Assembly: GCF_000761245.1 (NCBI RefSeq)
Contig: NZ_AWOR01000110.1
Location: forward strand, 124,001 to 188,000
Length of the DNA: 64,000 bases
DNA from: Comamonas testosteroni
GTDB taxonomy: Bacteria; Pseudomonadota; Gammaproteobacteria; Burkholderiales; Burkholderiaceae_C
Direction: 5' to 3'
The position numbers and the translations under genes are program-made. Of the stretch, positions 18,275-26,360 are shown piece by piece. The notes beneath the pieces were generated by a model. It did not search any database and was not told where the DNA came from. It worked only from the letters and a program-made list of their open reading frames with translations. Position 1 is the stretch's first letter, and every line of letters begins with the position of its first letter.

Positions 18275-19270
18275 TCACTGGGGGGTGCCGCCGGCAACGG
18301 CCTTGAACTGCTCCATGCGCGTCTTCTCGCGTGCGTAGGCGCTCCTGGCGTACTGCTCGAACTCTTGCGGGCTGCGGTAGTTCAGCGGCTGATTGAGTTG
18401 TTCGAGGATCTTGCGCCCCTGCGCCGACTCCAGAGCTGCCTTGAAGGCGTCATGAATGATGCGCAACCGCGCCGGCGCCAGGCCGGCAGGGGCGGCAATC
18501 CCATAGGGCGACTCGATCACCGCGTCCACGCCCAGCTCTGTCAAAGTGGGCACCTGGGGGAACTGCGGAACACGGCTGGACGTGAACATGGCCAGGTAGC
18601 GCAATCGGCCCGACTGGACATGCTGGGAGGCTACGCCGGAGAGCACGCCCGCATCGATGTGACCGCCCAACAGGTCGCTGGCCTGCTCCGAGTCTCCCTT
18701 GTAGGGCACGCGATTGAGCTGCAGGCCCGTGGACTGCACCAGCTCGCTGAGCACGATGCTGGGCGTTTGCACCGGGCCGGCCGCACCGACGGAGATCCGG
18801 CCGGGACGCCTGCTCGCATCTTCGGCAAACTCCTTCCAGCTCTTCCACGGCGCTTCCCGACGCACAGCCAGCCCGAAGGTGTAGTCGGTCATGCCGATCA
18901 CATAGCTCAGCTTCAAGGGGTCGAAGCTCACCCGGTTCAGATACGGTTCGCGATAGACGCTGGCAGGCAGCACGGCCAGGGTGTAGCCATCGGGCTGCGC
19001 CCGCGCCAGCTCCACCGCGCCAAACGTGCCGTTGGCGCCTGGCTTGTTCTCTATGACCACCGGTTGCCCCAGCAGCTGCGAGGCTTGCTGTGCCACCACC
19101 CGCAAATGCGCGTCCGTCGGTCCACCGGCGCCATAAGGCACCACCAGGCGTATCGGCCGAGCCGGATAGGAGTCGCCCTGAGCCTGCGCGGCAAAATGGG
19201 CTGCCGCCAGCAGTGCTGCTGCCGAGGCTGCGACCAGCAGCCTTCGGCGCTCTCTTGTGTGATTGCGCAT
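18275..19270 (-). CDS. Bug-family periplasmic receptor
   Basis: 331 residues. Signal region RERRRLLVAASAAALLAAAHFAAQAQG. Motifs: RLVVPYGAGGPTDAHLRVVA, VVIENKPGANGTFGAVELA, VPYKGDSEQASDLLGGHIDAG. It diverges from its tandem neighbour at 17250 in the pocket-lining positions (SYVIGMTDYTF, GAAGPVQTPSIVLSEL), which argues for a different ligand. It lies 95 bp after the acyl-CoA dehydrogenase, the gap holding a candidate dispersed repeat. Confidence 0.87.
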   Translation of the reverse strand: MRNHTRERRRLLVAASAAALLAAAHFAAQAQGDSYPARPIRLVVPYGAGGPTDAHLRVVAQQASQLLGQPVVIENKPGANGTFGAVELARAQPDGYTLAVLPASVYREPYLNRVSFDPLKLSYVIGMTDYTFGLAVRREAPWKSWKEFAEDASRRPGRISVGAAGPVQTPSIVLSELVQSTGLQLNRVPYKGDSEQASDLLGGHIDAGVLSGVASQHVQSGRLRYLAMFTSSRVPQFPQVPTLTELGVDAVIESPYGIAAPAGLAPARLRIIHDAFKAALESAQGRKILEQLNQPLNYRSPQEFEQYARSAYAREKTRMEQFKAVAGGTPQ

Positions 19271-19295
19271 ATTTGTCTCCTTGCAGAAATAATCC

Positions 19296-19340
19296 GAGAG
19301 CCGATAGCGCCTTTTTCACGAAGCGCTTCAGCCGTTTCTT
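19296..19340. repeat. Possible dispersed intergenic repeat, copy F
   Basis: Contains GATAGCGCC, a short T-rich spacer, GAAGCGCTTCAGCC. The core AGCGC-spacer-GCGCT resembles copies A-E but is shorter and less certain. Confidence 0.3.
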
Positions 19341-19365
19341 CTACTTATTTCAAGGCTGCCGGCAA

Positions 19366-21075
19366 TCACTCCTGCCACTGCACCGGCACGGCAGCCGCAT
19401 CGTCCAGCGGATCACGCGGCAGCACACGGTGCAGCAGCACCAGTTGCGACAGGCGCAGGCGCTCGTTTGATCCGGTCTGTGCGGCTTCCCAGGCCATGGC
19501 GATGGCCGTGGTGCAGTTGTAGAGAGCTGTGGCGGCCTGGCGGGCCAGTACTTCGCCGCCGTCCTGAGCGGCCCTACCGGCCAGGGTGCTGGCGCGGGCC
19601 AACGCCTCTTCCAGCGCCTGTCGGTAGGCGGGCACCAGGCGGGCGTGGTCGAGCAAGCCATGCAGATACTGCTGCAGCACAGGCAACGAACCTTCGCGCT
19701 TGATGGCGCGGATCACGTCCAGCGCCACAATATTGCTTGTACCTTCCCAGATAGAGCCCAGGTGGGCATCGCGCACCAGACGCGGATCGCTCCACTCCTC
19801 GATATAGCCGCAGCCGCCGCGCACTTCCATCGCATCGCCAGTGACCTTGCGTGCATCGCGGCAGGCGCGGAACTTGATCAGCGGCGTCAGGATGCGCAGC
19901 AGCGCATAGGCATCCGGCTGGCCCGCGTCGGAGCGCATCAGCGTCTGCGCGGTCTGGAACACCATGGTGCGCGCCTGCTCGGCGGGCACGCGCAGCTTGT
20001 CGAGCTGGCGCTGCATCAGCGGCATCTGCTCCAGGCGCTTGCCAAAGGCAATGCGTTCATGGGCGATGAATTCGGCCTCCGCCACAGCGCGGCGCATCAT
20101 GCCGGCGGAGCGCACACCGTTGGACAAACGCGAGTTGTTGACCATGTCGGCCATCTGCACAAAGCCCCGGCCCTGCTCGCCCACGAGATAGGCCACGGCC
20201 CCGTCCATGCGGATCTCGCCGCTGGCCATGGACTTGGTGCCCAGCTTGTCCTTGAGACGGATGATGCGGTAGCGGTTGGTGCTGCCATCGTCCAGGGAAC
20301 GCGGCAGCAGAAACAGCGAGATGCCCTTCATGCCCGGCGCCCCGCCCTCCACACGGGCCAGCACCATGGCGAACTCGGCATCGGGGTTGGAGCAGAACCA
20401 CTTGTCGCCGGTGAGAAGCCAGGAGCCGTCTGCCTGCGGGGCGGCCATAGTCAGCGTGTTGGCGATGTCCGAGCCTGCGGCCTGCTCGGTCATGAACATC
20501 GCGCCCTGGGCCTGGCTTTCCCAATCCAGCGAGAGCAGCTGAGGCAAATACTTGTCCACCAGCTCGGGGGTACCGTACTTCTTGAGCGTGCGCGTCAGCG
20601 AATCGGTCATGGACAGCGGGCAGCACAGACCGAACTCGGACTGCACGAACAGAAAGGTCAGTGCGTACTTGACGATGGGCGGCATCTTGCCGCTCCAGCC
20701 CAGCATGTCGTCGCGGTGCGAGATGGCCTGCAGGCCGAACTCCCCGTAGGCGATGCGCTCGAGCTCTTCATAGGCTGGATGCTTGATGATGCGCTGGCTG
20801 TCCTGGCCGGCGCGGCTGCGGTGCTCGAGCGCAGGCGGATTCCTGTCGGCAATGCCGGCCAGCTCGTCGATGCGCCCACCGGCAAGCTCACCCATGCGCT
20901 GCAGATAGGGCTGCAGATGGGCCAGCAGATCGGCTGGCAGATAAAGCGCCAGCAGCGACTGCAACTCAGGATCGGTGGCGTAGAAATTGGCTCCGTGGCG
21001 ATCAGGCACGGGATGAGCTGCAGTGCGGACAGCCTGTGCCAAGGCATGCATCTGACTCTTATCGTTGGCGGACAT
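19366..21075 (-). CDS. Acyl-CoA dehydrogenase family protein (AidB-like)
   Basis: 569 residues, longer than the typical 380-residue enzymes and matching the AidB/IBR3-like branch. FAD flavoenzyme expected to dehydrogenate an acyl-CoA. Motifs: FMTEQAAGSDIANTLTMA (the 'lTEp.aGSD' flavin loop), GDKWFCSNPDAEFAMVLARV, KDKLGTKSMASGEIRMDG, the RIAFGKRLEQMPLMQRQL helix and GGCGYIEEW. GSIWEGTSNIVALD holds the 'EGT' glutamate used as catalytic base in this superfamily. The extra C-terminal helical region (residues about 440-569) is characteristic of the branch. It is first in the cluster and divergent from a LysR gene, so it is probably induced by that regulator. Confidence 0.88.
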   Translation of the reverse strand: MSANDKSQMHALAQAVRTAAHPVPDRHGANFYATDPELQSLLALYLPADLLAHLQPYLQRMGELAGGRIDELAGIADRNPPALEHRSRAGQDSQRIIKHPAYEELERIAYGEFGLQAISHRDDMLGWSGKMPPIVKYALTFLFVQSEFGLCCPLSMTDSLTRTLKKYGTPELVDKYLPQLLSLDWESQAQGAMFMTEQAAGSDIANTLTMAAPQADGSWLLTGDKWFCSNPDAEFAMVLARVEGGAPGMKGISLFLLPRSLDDGSTNRYRIIRLKDKLGTKSMASGEIRMDGAVAYLVGEQGRGFVQMADMVNNSRLSNGVRSAGMMRRAVAEAEFIAHERIAFGKRLEQMPLMQRQLDKLRVPAEQARTMVFQTAQTLMRSDAGQPDAYALLRILTPLIKFRACRDARKVTGDAMEVRGGCGYIEEWSDPRLVRDAHLGSIWEGTSNIVALDVIRAIKREGSLPVLQQYLHGLLDHARLVPAYRQALEEALARASTLAGRAAQDGGEVLARQAATALYNCTTAIAMAWEAAQTGSNERLRLSQLVLLHRVLPRDPLDDAAAVPVQWQE

Positions 21076-21268
21076 GAACGTCTCCTGCTGAATTCGAATA
21101 TCCCTTGAGGAGCTGAGCGCCCTCTCATTGGAGAGAGGTCGACAACCTCGCTACAGGGCTTGCCTTGCTTACCGTCTCTGGTTTGGGCCGTGACGGATTC
21201 AGGCGATATGTACCGCACTCAAAACCGGCAATGGAGGCAAGGACTGCCACGAATTTCAGCACCCTCAT

Positions 21269-21285
21269 ATATTCACGTCAAATAT
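21269..21285. promoter_or_regulatory. Candidate LysR operator in the divergent promoter region
   Basis: ATATT and AATAT flank seven bases (ATATTCACGTCAAATAT), a dyad of the size and AT content expected for a LysR recognition site. It lies 42 bp before the LysR start and within the only AT-rich patch of the divergent gap. Confidence 0.35.
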
Positions 21286-21326
21286 TATTAAAATCTTTCT
21301 CAATACTTTTTAAATATCAGAACATC

Positions 21327-22214
21327 ATGGAACTGAGGCTGCTGAACTACTTCGTCACCCTCGCTGAAGAGCTTCATTTCAGCCGCGCGGCCCAGCGGCT
21401 GTCGATCTCCCAGCCTCCGCTGTCCGTAGCCATCAAGCAGCTGGAGCAGGAACTGCAGGCCCAGTTGTTCGAGCGCAGCAGCAAGGGCGTGCGGCTGACT
21501 GCGGCCGGTGAACATTTGCTGGACAAGGCGCGCCAGCTATTGGCGCTGAGTCAGCAGGCCGCACAGGAAACGCGCGACGTGGCCCAGGGCACGCGCGGCC
21601 ATCTGCGCCTGGGCTTCGTGGGATCGAGCCTGTACCGCGGCTTGCCACAGGCGCTGGAGCGGTTCCAGCACGACCACCCCCTGGTGCGCGTGGACATGCT
21701 TGAGGCCAACAGCGCAGAGCAAATCCTGGACCTGCAGCAACTGCGGCTGGACATGGCCCTGGTCCACTCCATACAGCCGCCTGAAGGAATTGCCAGCCGG
21801 CTGCTGATGGAAGAGCCTTTCGTGGTCTGCCTGCCCGACCGCCACCCGCTGCACGCCAGCTCCGCCATCGATCTGGCCGAACTCAAAAACGAGCGTCTGA
21901 TCCTGTTCTCCAGCCTGGTCTCGCCCACCTATCACCAGCGCATCTACGAGATGTGCCTGGCCCATGGCTTTGCACCCGAAGTTCGCCACGAGGTACGGCA
22001 CTGGCTGTCGGTGATCTCGCTGGTGTCGCTGGGTCAGGGCGTGGCACTGGTGCCCCAGGCGCTGACGCGCGTGGGCATGCCGCGCCTGGTGTTTCGCCCG
22101 CTCAAAGGCTCACACCCATCTTCAGAAATGCTGGCCATGTGGCGTCGTACGCCGGCCAATCCGCTGGTGCAGGCATTGCTGGCCTGCCTGCAGCAGGCGG
22201 TGACGGAACTATGA
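21327..22214 (+). CDS. LysR-type transcriptional regulator
   Basis: 295 residues from ATG 21327 (MELRLLNYFVTLAEELHFSR); the upstream extension of the frame lacks family similarity. HTH at residues about 18-37: RAAQRLSISQPPLSVAIKQLE, followed by LFERSSKGVRLTAAG. Effector domain from about residue 90 (LRLGFVGSSLYRGLPQALERF), with DMALVHSI and SLGQGVALVPQAL in the usual positions. It is divergent from the acyl-CoA dehydrogenase cluster with about 250 bp between starts, so it is the likely activator of that cluster. The BenM/CatM-like N-terminal pattern suggests a carboxylate or aromatic effector, which is inference. Confidence 0.9.
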   Translation: MELRLLNYFVTLAEELHFSRAAQRLSISQPPLSVAIKQLEQELQAQLFERSSKGVRLTAAGEHLLDKARQLLALSQQAAQETRDVAQGTRGHLRLGFVGSSLYRGLPQALERFQHDHPLVRVDMLEANSAEQILDLQQLRLDMALVHSIQPPEGIASRLLMEEPFVVCLPDRHPLHASSAIDLAELKNERLILFSSLVSPTYHQRIYEMCLAHGFAPEVRHEVRHWLSVISLVSLGQGVALVPQALTRVGMPRLVFRPLKGSHPSSEMLAMWRRTPANPLVQALLACLQQAVTEL

Positions 22215-22351
22215 CGCCAAGTCAGGACTGATCATCGCTGAGCGGCAGGTCTGCCCGGATCGACTTCAACACTTCACTGCCGAATTCTTCGACATGGCAT
22301 CGGCTGCCCACCAGGAACCCTTGCCTGAATGGAAACAGGAGGCAAGGAAGA

Positions 22352-22681
22352 TCTACACCGCAGCAAAAGCAGCGCGAGCTGGCCCAGGCCTTTGACGAGC
22401 TCGGTCACGAAGTGGCCTGCCACGGCCTGAAGTGGATTCACTACCAGAACGTGCCCGAGGAGATCGAGCGCGCCCACATGCAGCAATGCGTGAACATCTT
22501 TGAAGAGCTGTACGGCGCGGACGGCGACCACGGCCTGGGCTGGTACACCGGCCGGATTACAGCGCTGCAGCGCTTCCTCGGCCACATCCAGAAGCGCGAC
22601 AACGTGTGGGTGTGCCGCCGTATTGATTTGGCTCGTCACCGGGCCGAGCGTTTCCCCTGCAATGAGCCAGTCTCGCCCTGA
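22352..22681 (+). pseudogene. Internally deleted allantoinase/polysaccharide deacetylase (PuuE-like)
   Basis: Open frame without a proper start. It reads RELAQAFDELGHEVACHG, then LKWIHYQNVPEEIERAHM and GLGWYTGR. These match the central part of PuuE-type allantoinases (polysaccharide-deacetylase fold, 'GhEiacHg.rWi.Yq....e.eR.Hm', 'lGWYTGR'). Immediately after GWYTGR the frame continues ALQRFLGHIQKRDNVWVCRR and IDLARHR, which matches the family's extreme C terminus ('vWicrRidiArHW'). The middle of the domain, about 80-100 residues, is missing, and there is no N-terminal catalytic region. I infer an in-frame internal deletion plus loss of the 5' end: a dead uric-acid/purine pathway gene. Confidence 0.65.
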
Positions 22682-23092
22682 CTGCAGATTCCGGGAACCC
22701 CAGGAGATTGAGGAAGGCGAGCAGGGCACTCGATTTGTCGAGGCATCATCGCAGCCCGTTGCAACCAGTGCGGCCCTGAAGACTGGAGCGCGCATCCCTG
22801 CCCTGTGGGCAGGGGCATCTGCCGGGGACTCGCCAAGTACGCCAAGTGCGCCAAGTGCCGTCCCTGCTTTATCGCTGATCGGTCCATGCTGCCCAAAAGT
22901 GCTTGGTGCTATCCATCCCTTGCGAGGAATCGGACGAACCCGATCAGCCTCGATACGCACTGAGCAATGCGAATGCATCTGCTTACAGCCCGCATCCAGA
23001 GCACGTGCGCGCGGGAATTGATAGACGCCTTTGATTCTCGAAGCCGGTCGCGGGATACTTCAGGCTTCGAAAACTCACCGAGAACAACAAAT
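22682..23092. other. Non-coding stretch before bfr
   Basis: No gene recognised. A 9-bp unit CGCCAAGTR occurs three times in tandem at 22831-22857. The rest shows no coding similarity in either strand and probably continues the decayed locus upstream. Confidence 0.5.
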
Positions 23093-23557
23093 ATGCAAGG
23101 CCATCCCGAAGTCGTCGACTACCTCAAGGACCTGCTTCGCGGCGAGCTCGCGGCGCGCGACCAGTATTTCGCCCACTCGCGCATCTATGAAGACCAGGGT
23201 TTTGCCAAGCTCTTCACGCGCCTGGACCACGAGATGCAGGAAGAAACCCAGCACGCCGACGCACTGCTGCGCCGCATTCTGATGCTGGGCGGCCGCCCCG
23301 ACATGCGCCCCAAGGAGTTCACGCCCGGCGAGACCGTGCCCGAGATGTTGCGCAAGGACCTGGACACCGAATACGAAGTCCGTGCCGGTCTGCAGCAAGG
23401 CGTGGCGCTGTGCGAGCAGCACCGCGACTATGTGAGCCGCGACATCCTGCTGGCCCAGTTGCACGATACCGAGGAAGACCACGCCTACTGGCTGGAAAAG
23501 CAGCTGGGACTGATCGACAAGGTCGGACTGCAGAACTATCTGCAAAGCCAGACCTGA
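23093..23557 (+). CDS. Bacterioferritin-type iron storage protein lacking the haem-ligand Met
   Basis: 154 residues from ATG 23093 ([15 protein letters not shown]), the conserved bacterioferritin start. It stores iron in a 24-mer shell. The dinuclear ferroxidase ligands are present: E18 ([10 protein letters not shown]), E51 and H54 (EETQHAD), E93 or E95, E127 and H130 (TEEDH). The haem-binding Met52 of classical Bfr is Thr (sequence M48-Q-E-E-T52-Q-H). This matches the Pseudomonas-type haem-free partner subunit (variously called BfrA or FtnA) and Neisseria-like two-subunit systems, so a second, Met52-containing bfr gene probably lies elsewhere. A strong terminator follows. Confidence 0.9.
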   Translation: MQGHPEVVDYLKDLLRGELAARDQYFAHSRIYEDQGFAKLFTRLDHEMQEETQHADALLRRILMLGGRPDMRPKEFTPGETVPEMLRKDLDTEYEVRAGLQQGVALCEQHRDYVSRDILLAQLHDTEEDHAYWLEKQLGLIDKVGLQNYLQSQT

Positions 23558-23586
23558 GCCCCAGCAGCGCAGCTGCGGAGAAATAC

Positions 23587-23615
23587 AAAGGCCGTCCTTG
23601 AAGGACGGCCTTTTT
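23587..23615 (+). terminator. Terminator after the bacterioferritin gene
   Basis: AAAGGCCGTCC and GGACGGCCTTT around a short loop, ending in TTTTT. Located 30 bp after the stop. Confidence 0.88.
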
Positions 23616-23943
23616 CATGGACTCGAGACGAGCTCGGAAACCATAGTCACCACCAATGACGGCGGGACGGCCTTCTGCCGGATTGTCGATCTTGCAAGGC
23701 TCGCCCGGACCCATCTTCTGGAACGAGGCTCCAACAACATTCACGCCGTTGTGGCATCCCATCGACTCGTTGACAAACGGCAAGCCAGAGCCCCGGGCAG
23801 CTCGGCCATCACCGGATGTCATCCGGGACTGGCGCTCCTCGTCTCCAACCAGGCACAAGCTGCGGCTGCCGGCAGGACCTGGCAATGCCGATGCATATGT
23901 CGGACAGGCCCCTGCACCCGGGCCTGCCCTGCACGCCCCATCC
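23616..23943. other. Non-coding stretch; minus-strand open frame of unknown status
   Basis: No recognised gene. On the minus strand about 80 codons (roughly 23880 down to 23620) form an open frame containing FVNESMGCHNGVNVVGASFQ and KIDNPAEGRPAVIGG, which has a more protein-like composition than usual shadow frames. I do not recognise a family, and it has no ribosome site I can defend. It could be a gene remnant. Confidence 0.25.
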
Positions 23944-24624
23944 TCAGCGAATTGCCGCTGCGGGCGTGACCTGCACCTTCATGCTGCGCACGATGGCCGC
24001 CAGCACCACGCCATAGGCGGGAACAAACAGCAGCAGGCTCACGCCCAGCTTGATGACATAGTCGACCATGGCGATTTCCACCCAGTTGGCCGCCATGAAG
24101 GCATCGGAGCTATTCCAGAAGGCGATCGAGAAAAAGGCCGCGGTATCCAGCACCTGGCCGAACACCGACGCAGCCGCCGGAGCCAGCCACCAGGAATGGC
24201 TTTTCTGGCGGATACGGTCAAAGACCTGAATGTCCAGCAACTGGCCCAGCACATAGGCGGCAAAGCTGGCCAGTGCGATACGGAACACAAAGCCGTTGAA
24301 GCTTTGCAGCGCTTCCCAGCCGTTGAAGCGGCCTTCATGGAACAGCACGCCCACCACATAGGACACCACGAGCGCGGGGAGCATGGCACGCATGATGACG
24401 CGTCGCGCCGCTGTCTTGCCGATCAGGCGCACGGTCAGATCGGTGGCCAGAAAGATGAACGGAAAGCTGAAGGCGCCCCAGGTGCTGTGAAAGCCCAGCA
24501 GCGTAATGGGCAGCTGCACCAGGTAGTTGCTGGCGATGACCAGGGCGATATGGAACGCCACGAGTACGGAGAGGTAAAACGGCACGCGCGACGCTTGCGT
24601 CTGCACGGCATGAGCGGATGTCAT
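23944..24624 (-). CDS. Queuosine-precursor transporter (YhhQ/VUT family, COG1738)
   Basis: 226 residues. Multi-pass inner-membrane protein (about six helices) that imports preQ0/preQ1, the 7-deazaguanine precursors of queuosine in tRNA. Diagnostic segments: SNYLVQLPI near residue 32, GAFSFPFIFLATDLTVRLIG (the family's 'fP.tfl.tD...e.yG' motif), the LASFAAYVLGQLLDIQVFDRI helix, and FGQVLDTAAFFSIAFW. Start ATG 24624 is set by the SD AAGGA at 24630-24634. That SD is embedded in a probable preQ1-I riboswitch, which independently supports the transporter assignment. Confidence 0.9.
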   Translation of the reverse strand: MTSAHAVQTQASRVPFYLSVLVAFHIALVIASNYLVQLPITLLGFHSTWGAFSFPFIFLATDLTVRLIGKTAARRVIMRAMLPALVVSYVVGVLFHEGRFNGWEALQSFNGFVFRIALASFAAYVLGQLLDIQVFDRIRQKSHSWWLAPAAASVFGQVLDTAAFFSIAFWNSSDAFMAANWVEIAMVDYVIKLGVSLLLFVPAYGVVLAAIVRSMKVQVTPAAAIR

Positions 24625-24629
24625 GACAG

Positions 24630-24663
24630 TCCTTTTTGGTTGATGGGGGCGAGGGAACCCATG
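24630..24663 (-). promoter_or_regulatory. Probable preQ1-I riboswitch overlapping the SD of the yhhQ-like gene
   Basis: On the minus strand the leader reads ATGGG, loop TTCCCTCGCC, CCCAT, tail CAACCAAAAAGGA, five bases, then ATG. ATGGG/CCCAT forms P1. The GG-UUC junction matches the preQ1-I consensus (GGUUC at the P1/loop boundary). Loop bases CCU can pair with AGG in the tail across an A-rich linker to form the H-type pseudoknot P2. That AGG is part of the Shine-Dalgarno sequence, so ligand binding would block translation. Position before a queuosine-precursor transporter is the expected context for this class. Confidence 0.6.
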
Positions 24664-24775
24664 GTTGCGAAGAGTGCGCCAGCGCGGCGCAACCGTGAAT
24701 TTTAAGCGGTACGGAATTATCTCTGCCTCCCCCGGCCCGCTTATCCGCCCGGGCGCATGGCGGATATAACAAAAA

Positions 24776-24857
24776 GCATAGCTTGTAGCGCCTGCCAACC
24801 CATGTTTTCAGCAATAAATCAGCCTGCTTTCAATGAATGGCAAGCGCTAGCCGCTAT
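24776..24857. repeat. Dispersed intergenic inverted repeat, copy B
   Basis: Arms ATAGCTTGTAGCGC (24778-24791) and GCGCTAGCCGCTAT (24844-24857), complementary except for three central positions. It lies between the yhhQ-like gene and the small membrane protein gene. Confidence 0.5.
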
Positions 24858-24872
24858 CCTTTTTTTCATCAC

Positions 24873-25295
24873 TCAAAGCGCGAGCTGCGCCTCCTGCCGG
24901 CCCGCATGGCGCGTGGCACGCAGCCCTGCCCACTGCAGATCGGCCAGCACCAGCACCACGACGGCCTGCACCGCCACCCAGGCCAGACCCCAGGCACTGA
25001 GCGCCAGCCCGGAGGCAAACACCAATACCGCACAGCCCATTGCCCAGCCCAGATTGCCAAGAGCCACCAGACCGATCAGCGTGCGCGGCAAGGGCTCGCG
25101 ACGCGCCATCCAGGCGGCGGCCGATGCATAGGCCAGCAGGAAGAGACCTGTTCCCATCAGCAGGAAGGCTGGCAGACCTGTCAGATCTGCCAGCGTCTGC
25201 GTGACAACCAGTTGCAGCGCGCCCGTGGCGGCGCAGGAGGCCGCATCGGCCCACATCACATGGCGCAGAAACCGGGGAGAAGCAAAAATGGACAT
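24873..25295 (-). CDS. Small integral membrane protein of unknown function (4 TM)
   Basis: 140 residues from ATG 25295 (MSIFASPRFLRHVMWADAAS), preceded by the SD CAGGAG. Four predicted helices: residues about 16-36, 45-64, 76-99 (LIGLVALGNLGWAMGCAVLVFASG) and 103-123 (LAWVAVQAVVVLVLADLQWAGL). The pattern of a short N-terminal Arg/His segment and an Asp in the first helix resembles unannotated four-helix proteins common in Proteobacteria; I cannot name a function. It is divergent from the MmyB-type regulator 140 bp away, which is therefore a candidate controller. Confidence 0.75.
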   Translation of the reverse strand: MSIFASPRFLRHVMWADAASCAATGALQLVVTQTLADLTGLPAFLLMGTGLFLLAYASAAAWMARREPLPRTLIGLVALGNLGWAMGCAVLVFASGLALSAWGLAWVAVQAVVVLVLADLQWAGLRATRHAGRQEAQLAL

Positions 25296-25435
25296 GGAAA
25301 ACTCCTGTTCAATGACGAAGGTCTTGCGGCCGGCCCTGTGCCGGCTGCTGGGGTCCATGATTGCCATCCGCGCGCACAGCGTCGATAACCTCGCAGGTCA
25401 TGGCCGCATGTGCGGCCTGCCACTACGATGCGGCC

Positions 25436-26278
25436 ATGACCTCCAGCACCGCCCCCTCTTCTTTTCATGCCGCTCATCAGTCGCCGGGTGCACGCGCGCC
25501 GTTTGGCGAACACCTGCGCCACTGGCGCCAGCACCGCCGGCTGAGCCAGCAAGGACTGGCACTGGAGGCCGAGATCTCGACACGCCACCTGAGCTATGTG
25601 GAAACAGGCCGCGCCCAGCCCAGCCGCGAGATGGTGCTGCGCCTGGCCGAACGCCTGTCGGTGCCGCTGCGCGAGCGCAATGCACTGCTGGTGGCTGCGG
25701 GCTTTGCCCCCATGTACCAGGCCCGCCCGCTGGACCACCCCGATCTGGCGGCCGCGCGCCAGGCAGTAGAGCTGGTGCTCAAGGGGCACGAGCCCAACCC
25801 GGCCCTGGCCGTGGACAGGCACTGGAGCCTGGTGGCCGCCAATGCCGTCGTGCCTCTGCTGCTGGACGGCGTCGCGCCCTGGCTGCTGGAGCCTCCCGTG
25901 AATGTGCTGCGCCTGAGCCTGCACCCCGAGGGACTGGGCCCACGCCTGGCCAACTCCGCGCAGTGGCGTGCCCATCTGCTGCACCGCCTGCAGCAGCAGA
26001 TCGCCGCCACGGCAGACAGCGAGTTGCAGACGCTTCATGACGAGATCGCAGCCTACCCGTTCGCCGAGGACAAGGACTCCCCGCCGCCCAGCCCCATCGC
26101 CGTCCCCTTCGAATTGCACACCGATCTGGGCACACTGAGCTTCATCAGCACCATCACCATCTTCGGCACGCCCGTGGACGTGACACTGCAGGAGCTGGCC
26201 GTCGAATCCTTCTTCCCGGCGAATGCCGAGACCCAGGCGGCGCTGCTGCGGCTGCAGCAGGGCCACCGAGCCACCTGA
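25436..26278 (+). CDS. XRE-family regulator with MmyB-like ligand domain
   Basis: 280 residues. N-terminal HTH at residues about 20-80: FGEHLRHWRQHRRLSQQGLA then LEAEISTRHLSYVETGRAQP, the signature 'R...slsq..LA..a.vs.rhls.lE.Gra.ps' of this group, followed by LAERLSVPLRERNALLVAAG. The remainder (residues about 95-280) is the MmyB-type ligand-binding domain, with VDRHWSLVAANAVVPLLLDG, and ends with SFFPANAETQAALL. Relatives often autoregulate and control an adjacent oxidoreductase or membrane gene. The start at 25436 (MTSSTAPS) is chosen over upstream in-frame codons. The nearest divergent gene is the four-helix membrane protein. Confidence 0.88.
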   Translation: MTSSTAPSSFHAAHQSPGARAPFGEHLRHWRQHRRLSQQGLALEAEISTRHLSYVETGRAQPSREMVLRLAERLSVPLRERNALLVAAGFAPMYQARPLDHPDLAAARQAVELVLKGHEPNPALAVDRHWSLVAANAVVPLLLDGVAPWLLEPPVNVLRLSLHPEGLGPRLANSAQWRAHLLHRLQQQIAATADSELQTLHDEIAAYPFAEDKDSPPPSPIAVPFELHTDLGTLSFISTITIFGTPVDVTLQELAVESFFPANAETQAALLRLQQGHRAT

Positions 26279-26284
26279 AAAGCA

Positions 26285-26316
26285 AAAGCCCGCAGGACTT
26301 GCATCCTGCGGGCTTT
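26285..26316. terminator. Bidirectional terminator between the MmyB-type gene and acnB
   Basis: AAAGCCCGCAGGA and TCCTGCGGGCTTT form a 13-bp stem with T-runs in both directions, between convergent genes. Confidence 0.9.
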
Positions 26317-26360
26317 TTCAGCAAGGCCATTGAAGGCCTTGATTCCTGGTGCCTAGACGC

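Noticed and set aside
22967-23092. Longer bacterioferritin N terminus
   Set aside because: Homologues begin at MQGHPEV; the 42 extra residues are unlike the family.
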